NCBI GenBank assembly: GCA_000310025.1
Contig: FN649728.1
Span: forward strand, 7,093,813 to 7,157,812
Length of the DNA: 64,000 bases
Reading direction: 5' to 3'
Source: Ectocarpus siliculosus
Lineage: Eukaryota; Sar; Phaeophyceae; Ectocarpales; Ectocarpaceae
Positions within the stretch are counted from its first letter, which is position 1. The number at the start of each line of letters is the position of its first letter. Positions 49,410-59,973 of the stretch are shown one piece after another. A program made the translations under genes and the position numbers. The notes beneath the pieces are model-generated. The model was not told where the DNA came from. It worked only from the letters and a program-made list of their open reading frames with translations, and ran no database searches.

Positions 49410-50514
49410 GTGAGTTTGAGCGCGTTCGTGTGTGTCGGGTCCGGGGGCAGAGCATCCTTGGACAGGTTTTGTGGAGGAGCAGGGAGAGACAGGAAGTGTT
49501 TTTGTTTGTGGTACTTTTTAAGGATGGCTCTTTCGGCCCTCTTTGGCTCCTATGCGTACTCTCGTGCGCTCTCCGTGGCGCCGTTGTGTGTGTTCCCTCA
49601 TAGGATCTGGCGTTGCTTCTCTGCTCACCTTTGTCACGTCAGAATTGTTTTTCTAGCTGGCATCTCGGGCCTCGTGCAGATGCGCCGTCCAACATGCTGA
49701 TGTCTGTAGTAGTAGCAGTGCTGTTGCAGCCAGGGAGGGAGCCTCATTTCCATTTGCGGTGCTCTCCTCTGCGGCCACCCCAGAGAGTCTTCCCGTCAAG
49801 AAGCCGTGACGATAGCAAAGCTCCCCGCGGGGCCGTTTCTGTTGGCATCGCCGACAACGGTCCATGGGTATCACCCTCTCGTTCTCTCTCGCGCTCTGCG
49901 TGTGTGTGTCTCAGAACTAACTATTTCGGTTTGGTGAATGTGGTTCTGTTCCGAGCAAGGGAAAGCGACGGCCCCAGCTACAGCAGTATAGGGGTTGAAC
50001 GTTCCTTTTTCAAAACGTCGTTGTTCATCAGAGTGTCTATGAATTTTCCGCTCTTTCGTAGAACGCACATGTCGCTGTTGCCGTTGTTGTGCTGGCCGCC
50101 GCTTTCCCTCCTCCAACGCACGCCGACACGCCCGCCGGACGGGAAGCCTGGTACTATGCTGTCTAGTTTTTCGGTGGTATTTCTCCTGCGGCCTCACTAC
50201 CCCTCGTCGAAAAAATGTTTTCTGTCTCCGTTTGACATAAAGGCTGTTTTTCCATGGGTGGTATTCTGCAAATTCCGTGGAAAGTACTTTGCATTTGGAA
50301 AGCCGGCTCTAGCATCTCTTCCGAGCGTTGACGCAACTACCACCAGAGACGCCGCTGGGCGGGGGACCCCAACCCCTAATACTTCTGGAGTTGGTACTGT
50401 GATTGTCGGCCAACACGGACGGTGTTTTCCATTTCGACGGCAGCCCGGTGTCTTGCCTGCCCTACAGCAGTAGGTACAAGCAGTATTAGTGTCGAGCCCT
50501 CAATTGGCATCATC

Positions 50515-50541
50515 CACCACCACCACCACCACCACCACCAC
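50515..50541. repeat. CAC trinucleotide microsatellite
   Basis: About eight CAC units in the intergenic region. In one frame they would encode a His run, but no gene is supported here. Confidence 0.92.
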
Positions 50542-53328
50542 CCGCAAGAACATCCCGCCGCGTTCTCACCAACCGCGCTGTTGAGAGAATGCTGCTGCTC
50601 GCATGAGCACAACAACGGCAGAGGGTGCGTCTCACACGTCCGCTTCTGGTCTGGACCACGAGAACATGTCCTTTGTCAGCAGAACAGACGAGACCCCCGA
50701 TGTAGTTAGACTGCAATCCGCTCCATCGACAGGTCATGCGGATCGAGTCCGGATCGACTCCCCGCTAGAAAGCAACAACGCCATGGAATATGCATACAGC
50801 AGCAGCGCATGCCACCATTCGGAACCTACCGTTGTTTTCCCGTTTGCGCGTATCTCGTTTCTCATTATCCTCTTGGGGATATAACCGACGTAACGCTGCT
50901 GATTTAGTTACGGCAGTGCAACTTCCCCTCGACCGAGCGCACCTGTGGTCATGGGTCAGGAAAAGGTTCTACTTGTACGCATTTACCATTCGATTGAGCA
51001 CATTGTGATCATGGTCATGTTCTATAGATAAAATAACCCACGAACAACATTGTTGTACCTATTTAGTTCTACATTCTTCCAAAGTGTCAAGTAGCGCTCT
51101 GGTGCATGTTGTAGCCAAGACCAAGAACATGCCGCGCCTCATCAAGACGGGTGTATTGCCGCTCAAAGATGCATCCCCAGAATGCCGTAAATTGCGAAGT
51201 AATAATATTTGTTCGTCCAGCAAAGCGCCGAAAAATGGGGACTCGGTTGTTTTAGCTTATTCCGTGCATACACCCGTAACGAAAACAGACCCGCACTTCC
51301 CTCTTGCCAGCTGTTGTATTGCTGTTTTTGTCGACATCCAGAAAATAGCATGGGCATCACATCAATCTTCTGGTGTTACCGTTTCTGCCTTAAATGCGGA
51401 GAGTACCTTATTGCCTCCCTCCCCCCCCCCCCGGCGGTCGCAGGTCCTGGCCGTTAAAATCATTTTCTCTTTTCATCCGCTCTGAGCCTGGCGTCTTTCA
51501 TTGGTCAGCCAGTTGGCTCGGTCGATGCTAGTACCGACACACCACACACACACTCACAGGGCCATCATGGCCTTCAAACATTTTTTGCAGTATAACGAAA
51601 TCCATCTCTATAAGTTTGATGTATGGATACACACACATGTCTTCGCAATGATGTACAAGTACGGTTCGTAGCGTTAGCAGAGACACCTTTCCCGTACTTC
51701 TGGGTGTTCTATTGTTAGCCGCCTTGAGACTGGCACGTTTTGACTGTTGAGCCGGTTTGCACCGTGGATGCAAAGCATTATGTGGCAAAATAATACACTT
51801 ACACCTTGCTCAGTTCACCTTGTTCCTTGCTCGCCGTCAAGAGCGCTCTCAATCCTGAACTCAACCAAACCCCCCAGCATGAGCGGCGTTGTGCTGTTTC
51901 GTATCAACACTGGCGCGTGTGCATGATCACTCAAGATCCATCTCCCCGTGTGATGCTCTAGAAATAGGCGGCCATGAAAGGTGTTCGCCCAAAGCGCTGG
52001 CTGCACCTCACTCTCCACTCTGTTTCAAAACGTATTGTGGAAACCATATAGTTTTGTATCTTATTGTCCTTATAATGTTATAGTTTGAAACAGAGTGATA
52101 GTCTGCCTCTTATCCATCTCTGACTTTCCAGATTGCGGGTTCGAATATCTCTCCAAGTACCATAGCCGCTATATGAGGCGTGCCAATTTTTTGCCAGGCA
52201 CTTTATTTTGTTTTGTGTCCTTGTAACAGCAGCGTACCGCTGTTTTATTCGATTTTTTTTTTTTCTTGGGGTGCTCAACGCCGGAAAAGTCCCGGGCGCG
52301 TGCCAGCAGTACACTGTTGGTATGGAAATATTTTCCCCGGCTTGGAGTTCCAACATGCCATTATAGTCGAAACCCTCCAAGGGGCACAGCACGACCTGCT
52401 GCGAGCAGGGTTGGAAAACGCAGACTAACTCGCTTGGCCGTCAACTTTTAGTGCTCGCCTCTCCAATACCTTTCACCCACTTGACCGTCGCCTTTCAGTG
52501 CTCGCCTCTTTATTACGTTCCGGTGGCTGTGACGGGCGGGGCATTCTAACTGTTAGCTTGAAGAGGAGAGTTTCTTTGAGGCGAGCATTCTGCGACAAAG
52601 CTAGTTGGTCTGCCTTTCCGAGAAACTACTGTTGTCTCCGTCTGCCTGCCCAGTTGTGGGTTTCAGACTGGGAAGGCGTGATACACCGAGATCCCGTTCA
52701 GAGAAGAAATAAAAAAATACACAACAACGGACCTGTCGCTAGATGCTTCAATGCATACACCTACCAAATTTGTACGCCGAGTAGCATGCATGCATACCCG
52801 AAAATAACAGACCTGGTGTTTTTGGGAGAACTCTATTCGAGCAAGGCCGACCTTCCAGAAAGGTCACGTGAGAATCATTTGGTGCGCATGTTTGCCAAGA
52901 ACTTGCTCGAGGTTAGGGGCCACGTAGCTTTTATTAGGGTATGTTCTTGAATGTGTGCTTGCTAGCGGGGCTCCTCCCTTCCGCAACTATTTACACACCC
53001 TGCCCTTCCGTCCTCTCGTCGTGAATTATTCCGAAAAAAGGGACCCGCCGGGGGGCCTGTGGATTGGATTGGTGCTTTGGGGCCTGTGTGTGTGCGCGTG
53101 CGTGGGGTGTCCCTCTGCTGCTGCTGCTGCTGCAGGGAGACTCTCTGCCGTGGCGCTGTTGTCCCAGAGGAAGCGCAAGGTCTTGAGAGCAGGCAGCCGG
53201 CGGCGGCGGCGACCTTGAGAGGAACGGGTACAGCTCGCGAAGAACAAGAAGAACAAGGCTCTTGGAACGGGCGACGGGGGTTCAAGCGCTTTGGTTTGAT
53301 TTGATTGGTTGGTAGGGGACACGGAAGG

Positions 53329-53463
53329 ATGTCGCTCGAGTCGGGGCAGCTGGTGTTCGTCAAGGACGAGGTGGAGGGATGGCTCCCCGCGACGGTGGGG
53401 GCCACCAACGGCCAGGGGGAGGACATGTCGCTCGAGCTCGTGCACGAGGACGGACGAACTGAG
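53329..53463 (+). CDS. Myosin exon 1: start codon and SH3-like N-terminal segment
   Basis: The first coding exon opens with ATG at 53329 in [20 protein letters not shown] and continues to GRTE, ending at a GAG|gtgcgc donor in phase 0. The pattern of short hydrophobic strands with a GW pair ([15 protein letters not shown]) is that of the SH3-like subdomain found ahead of many myosin motors. No in-frame ATG with better support was seen just upstream. A 5' untranslated exon further upstream is possible (see the donor near 49409). Confidence 0.85.
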
Positions 53464-56400
53464 GTGCGCGGCGTTTTTCCTTGTCGTAGATTCTGCTGTG
53501 TTGGCCAATCAAATTTCCTTCCTCGGCAAATCATGCCGCGTTTTTCCTTATTCCTGTTGTCGTGGATTCTGCTGTTTGACCCATCAAATCTCCTCCCTCG
53601 GCAAATTATGCCGCGTGTTTCCTTGTTCCTGTTGTCGTAGATTCTGGTGTTTACCCTTTTTGCGGAAGTTAGCCTGTGGCCACGAAACCCGTCCGTCGGC
53701 GTCGGCTGTACTCGGTACGGACGCTAGAAGGTACTGAGCAGAGAATTTGTTATAGAAAGGATTTTTTGTCACGACAGCAACAACAAAAGCAGTTGGTGTT
53801 GAACACGGGGACATGCTGGAAAGCCAAGAACAAGAACAAACGGTAGTAGAGCTAAGGTCTTGGAGGCCATCACTACCATCTCTAATATTCTTCGCGGCGA
53901 GAAACAGCGACAAGAGAGGGAAGGGGGGGGAGGATGTCGTTTTTTCTGTTACTGCTGGAATCTGCGGAGTGTCGGGTGATTTTTACCGGTTCGTTAGGGT
54001 CCCTGTAGTCGGAGGCGGACACCCTTCTTCTGCGATGCGTCAACAGCAGTATTCAGAACGAGAGAGCGGGTTCAAGCACCGGTAGGCTAATAGAGAGCAT
54101 GTGCGTTTGAGACCGTTACACATGTTGGTTGTTTTTTTTCAGCTTAAGCAACATGGACACAATGTGGGGGGGGAAGTGTCTGCGCCGCCATGTCGTGGGA
54201 CATAGAATATCGCGTGTTGCTCCTCGCCCGTGCTACTACTCCGGTGCTTTTTTCGAGCGAAGCTCGCTCCACCCGACGTCGCTTGCCGAAAGCAGCAGCT
54301 ATCGATTGATTGTTGTTTGTCGTTGTTGTCTTCGCATTAAAGCTGTTCGGTGTCTGCTCAGTAGTATGGTACCTGCTAGCGTCTGTGGTACGTAGTGCCT
54401 AGCGCGGTGTTGTGGATATGCAAATGGAGCTGTTGTGCGGCGGGCGCTTCAACGGTTTGTGGGTGGTGTGCTTGGCTGCTGCTACATATGAGTATGCATA
54501 TCTACTGCGTGAGTGTCAGCACGACAAAGACGACAACATCATGCTTGAGCAAGTCGTCTGCTGATAGCTATTAGTAGCAGGACGTGAATACCCGTTTCTA
54601 CCCACACGCGCCGAACAACTGGCTCTCACATTCAACTCCTTTCTTTTTTTTTTGCAGTAGTGGCCGGCCAATCAGATGACAACAAAAGTAATCGAGGAGT
54701 GTCCAGCGGAATTCGACAAAAACGTACCAAAAATCACCCGCACATTATGAAATAATTGCCTCACCTATGCATTTGCAAATAATTTAGGAATGCTTTTGAA
54801 GTAATACTGTATCGACTTTAATGCGTAAAACTCGTGTAACTTGACTTTTTTTTTTTTGTCGCTGTTTTCTTGGCTCGGTCTATCAGACGGTATCCAAGGT
54901 GTCGGACGAGTGGCTGCAGCGCGGAGACCCTAGCTGCCTGAAGGGAGTGGAGGACATGGTAAAGATGGACATTCTTACCGTGGGTTCGGTACTGCACAAC
55001 TTAAGGTACAGCACAACTTGACGTACAGCACAACGTGACGTACAGCACAACTTGACTTACAGCACAACTTGACGTACAGCACAACTAAAGGTACTGCGCA
55101 AAATTAGGTGCAGCATAACTTAAGGTACAGCACAACTTGAGGTACAGCACGACTTGAGGTACTGCACAACTTAAGGAAGAGCACAACTTGAGGTACTGCG
55201 CAAAAATTGGTGCAGCATAACTTGAGGTACAGCATAACTTGAGGTACAGCACAACTTGAGGTACAGCCAGCAGGAGGTCTTGTGGACGGATGTTCGGATG
55301 ACATGTTTGCGCCCTGGGCTGCTTCCGAGTTTTTCCCCACAAGTTTCTTGCGGCCAGCCAGATCTCTTTGCACCACCGTGCGGTCGAATACGTCAAATGG
55401 AACACCGTGGCTGCTACTGTTGGCTGTGTTGTGATGGACTGTTCCTGTGACCAACCTGTCTGCGATGTGGAAGTTGTCTGTTGCGTTGTTGGCCTTTGTA
55501 TGTCTATGTGTATGCCTGTACCTTGATTGGTCGAGCCCCTGCTGCGATGTATCCACCAGCAAGACCTACGTACCCTCTTTTGGGTACGGTGGCGGCTACG
55601 GTTTTAAGAGAGGTTCGTGACAAGCCAGTATTTCTCTCTTAAATCCGGTTTTTCTCTTGAACCGTACTGCTGTGGAATGTATGTGCTTCTCATGGTCGTG
55701 ACAAACCAGTGTGACTCTCTTACATCGGTACTTTCTCTTAAATAGTCTCTTCTTAAACCGTAGCCGCCACTGTAGCCGGTCCTGTAACCACGAAAGTCTT
55801 TCCGCGTCAGTTTGACGGGTGCTACGAGTACATCACGCGGCCGGGCAAGATTGGAACGGGTTTCAACGTTGAAAAACGACAAACACAAAGCACAAGCACA
55901 CCCACACTTCATCGCCAACGAATCAAGACTGTCAAGGATTCAACGCATCCCCTTCGACTGTCGTTGTGTCTCGAACGGGTACTGTAGTCTTTCTGTGTTT
56001 ACTACCACATGGCATATATTCTTCAATAAATATTGTAAAATTGCCAACAACAGCCTTACCGACAGATTTTTTTTTTTGGCTTTTTACAAACCGCAGGACT
56101 CGGTACGCCAACCAAGACATCTACACCTCCGTGGGGTCTATCCTGGCCGCCATCAACCCGTACGTGCTCATCCCGTCGCTGTACGACGAGAACTGCATGA
56201 ACCTCTACGCCAACATGGCGACGGACGCGGGCGCGCCGCCTCACCCGTACGAGCTCATGGAGCTTGCTTACAGGTGCGCGTGTGTATATATGTTTTTTGC
56301 TTGCGCGCCGCCTCACCCTTACGAGCTCATGGAGCTTGCTTACAGGTGCGCGTGTGTATATATATTTTTTTTTTTTCTTGTCTTCGTTATTTGCATCGTC

Positions 56401-59400
56401 CGCGCTAACCGGCTGGCCAATGAAAAGACGTCCGTCTCGGCGCGGTTGAATACAGAAAAGGCTTCTAAAGGCTACGATCTGGGCCCATCTGCAACCCGAT
56501 GGGGGGCGTCATGTTGTGTGTATTATTGATAGCATCGTCCGCGCTATAACCGGTTGGCCAATGATAGACGTCCATCTCACTGCGGCTGAAAGCGGAAACG
56601 GCTTCTACATGGCCATGTGATGAGGCGCGCACGTGTGTGTGTTCTTAGTAGCATCGACCGCGCTCACCGACTGGCCATTGAATAGGCGTTAGTCTCAGTG
56701 CGGTTGAAAACGGAAAACGCTGTCTAAATGGCGATGATTTGGGACTCCGTGAGGGGGTTATTGTGGGGGAGGCTAGGCTACTCTCCGGATTTATGACAGA
56801 AACGTTTGCAGATGAAGAAGATATGTGTGTGCGCGCGCAACGGCGCCGCTGGAATCATTCGGGAGGGGCCAGAGCGTGGGATTCGCGTCAACGAAGGTTG
56901 TTGTGTATCTCGAGGGTCTTAGCCCAACCCTCGCTGCCCTTGGTCGTGCCAGTCGAAAAAGTAACCAGCAGCTGATTGCAGCGAGGTGGTGTGATTCAAT
57001 GAATAGATGTCGCAAGGCGCATCATGCAGGCCGCGAAAAGAGCCGGCATCCCCCACCTTTGTTATTGTTTTGGCGAGGATCTGGTGCGATAGCAACGACC
57101 GACCGACAGCGAGTTTGCTGCACATCTCTCTCTTGTTGTGACCGCTCGCATGGACGACTGCTTTCGGACCGACCCCCCAGTTGCGCAACGCGCTCCGGTA
57201 CTGCTGTATCGGGCTATGTGTTGATCGACCGCTACTCTTTATCTACGCCGCGCAGTCATAATCACGTCCGTCTGTGTCCTTTTCTGTTGTTGCGGCGGCT
57301 CCTGCTGCTGCTGCTGCTGCTTCTTGTTCTGCCGCCGCGGTCGCCCCGGATTGACAGGGGGCTCATCACCGACCATCGCAGCCAGTCCGTGCTCATCAGC
57401 GGAGAGTCCGGGGCAGGAAAAACAGAAACCACCAAGTACCTCCTATCGTACCTGTCGCACCGCAGCAGCACCATGGAGAAGGAGCGGAGGGAGGCGGTAC
57501 CCAGTGTTGAGCAGGCAATCCGTGGGGGCGGGGGGGGGGCGGGGGATGGGGAAGGGGGGGTGGGGGGGGGGGGCCCCTCCGGGAACGGGCGAAGGGGCTC
57601 CGGGAAAACCGGAATGGGATGGGCGGGCGGGAACGAAATTTTTTTGGGGGTTTTTGGGGTAAATTGGGTAAGGAGGAATTTTCCCCCACCCCCCCCAAAA
57701 GGTGCCCCAAGCCCCCTCTCTTTTTTTTTTCCCCATTCTGGGGATTTTTTTTTCCCGTTTGGCCACCCCCCCCTTGTAAAAAAACGTAAAAAAATTTTCC
57801 CCTTTTTTTTTTTTTTTGGGCCCGTCGACCCCCCCGGGTTTTTTGGAGAAAACTCCCTTTTTTTTGGTTTTTTTTCCTCTGTTTAGAAACCGGGGCCCAA
57901 CCAAGGCCCATTACCAGGGCTTTCAAGGGACCCCGGTGGGCGCGAAAATTTTTTCTTTTGGGGGGGTTTATTTAAAAAGGGTTTTGGGCCCGAAACCCCC
58001 CCCCCCCCCCCCGCGCACGTCGTTCATTGGTTGTCCACATTTGGCACGGCACGATCGAAACATCCGAAATCGTTTCTTTCTGCAAGAACGCAACTGCTTG
58101 TTCAACACAGGCCCTTCAAGCACCACCACCTCGCGCCCGTGAAGTCTGCCAGGGTGATGCTACGTAGTCATACGGTATTTACTCGCCCTTGTGTCTGCTC
58201 TCTCATGTTCCTGTGGAGCACTTTGTTGCTGTTGAACACCGTCGCTAAGCTCATCGCCACCGCCTTTTTTTTTTTTTCCTCTCCTTTTTGTTTTTCCTTT
58301 TCTTTGCCGTGTGCCGTTTCGTTTGTTTTGTTTTCTTTGCAGCGGCGCAATAGCATCGGGGGGCGTTTCAGCGTGGAGGACAGCGTGGTGATGTCGAACC
58401 CCGTTATGGAGGCGTTCGCTAACGCCAAGACCACCCGCAACCACAACTCGAGTCGCTTCGGAAAGTACATTCAGGTGAGGAAGGGTGTCGCGCACTGCTG
58501 CCGTGCGAAAATGGACAAGGGAGAATGCTCCTGTTGAGGTTGATGGCACAGCAGTACACGCAGCTTCTACAACACCACTCTACTATTGATATTGCATCAG
58601 AGGATGAGGGTGAATTGGCTCCCGAGGCGAACGTCACTCTAATATTCATACAACGATAATGTTAGGCAGGTATTCGGTGTGTATTCACAAGATATACCCG
58701 CCCAGATGGTATCTTGATGGCATCTTGCGGTGTGTTTTCACAAGATATACCCGCCCAGATGGTATCTTGATGGTATCTTGAGTCCCAAAGGTCCGAGAGG
58801 GGGGGGGGCGGTGGGCAGAGGTTTGGGTTTGGTGTAGGGACCCCGACATGACAAAGAATCTACTGCTATGTATGTAGACAATGGTGTAGACGAACGTCGA
58901 AAACAGGCAGCAGCACGGGAAACAAACAAAACATCTGCTATGGACACCACTGCTACTACTAGTACTATTACTAAAGAGAGACTTCTCCTACAGATACTTC
59001 AAATAAACCGAGAAACCAAACCCAAAACCATACCACGACGAACGTCTAGAACAGGGAGCAGCACGGGAAACAAACAAAACATCTGCTATGGACACCACTA
59101 CTCCTAGTACTGCTACTAAGGAGAAACTGCTGCTACAGATACTTGCATGACTGAGAAACCAAAATCCAAAAACTAAACTAGTATGTAAAATGAAAGCTAA
59201 TAATGTTCAACCACGTTACCGCAATGACGATGACGATGGCGACAGGTAACCCTTCACGCTAGCGGCGTGGTCACCGGAGGCCGGGTGACGACCTACCTGC
59301 TCGAGAAGACCCGCGTGGCCAGACAGCTCGCGGGCGAGCGCAGCTACCACGTCTTCTACCAGCTGTGCCAGGGGGCGGACGACGACTTGCGGGCTCGCCT

Positions 59401-59917
59401 CGGACTTAAGGAAGCGGCGGAGTTCCGATCCCTGGTAGAGTTTTTTGTGATTTTCTTTTTTTTTTCTTTTTTTGCCGAGATGGTTTGCCGTGGATGCATA
59501 ACAGGCCGGTTTTTGTGTCGGACGTGTTATCTCTGGGTCTCTGGTGACTGTACTATGGCAGTGTACTGATCCCCCCCCCGATTTTGTAGGGATGCGAGGT
59601 CGATGGTCTAACGACCACGGCATGGACGACTATGAGTACACACCCCATACATAGACCAAATGAGGTCTCATTGGAAGGGGCGTTCTTTGAGGAGACGGTG
59701 TTTGGTATTTGCTGGGGGACGAGGGGGGCGTTGGAGATCGTCGTAGCGCCCGATTGCTGTTTCTCGATGACAGTTGGAGTCGCGCTTTCGATCTGAATCA
59801 CACACACACCTTCCTATGGTAACAAAGACTTGTGTCTCTTTGCGCTCGATTTTGCGGGCCATCCAATCGATGGACTTGCGTCTCTTCCTCGACATGCGGG
59901 GCCCCCCTCAGTAGACT

Positions 59918-59973
<56 letters not shown>

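Larger units (their letters stand above)
46944..53328. other. Intergenic region between divergent motor genes; no recognised protein gene
   Basis: About 6.4 kb between the first dynein exon found and the myosin start codon. It must hold the dynein start exon, both promoters and any 5' untranslated exons, none of which I can place firmly. Open frames of 100-290 codons occur on both strands (the longest on the plus strand at 49613-50473), but none resembles a known family and none has convincing splice-supported continuation. A CpG-rich stretch at about 49.05-49.45 kb ends in a strong plus-strand donor. Short repeats include a 42-bp duplication at 47436-47519 and a CAC run at 50518-50541. Confidence 0.6.

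Noticed and set aside
52095-52165. Possible second tRNA-like element (gggttcgaatat)
   Set aside because: Only a partial B-box match; no convincing A box or poly(A) end was seen.
54989-55260. CRISPR-like appearance of the short direct repeats at 55 kb
   Set aside because: Units are head to tail without spacers, grade into a coding exon, and the window is eukaryotic.
55085-55562. Minus-strand open frames of 106-152 codons with a repeated Val-Pro-Gln-Val-Val pattern
   Set aside because: They are the antisense reading of the 17-bp tandem repeat in the myosin intron, not a repetitive protein.
56825-57886. Plus-strand open frame of 353 codons
   Set aside because: It reads through intron, the P-loop exon and then the homopolymer-rich block; only 57358-57496 is real coding sequence.
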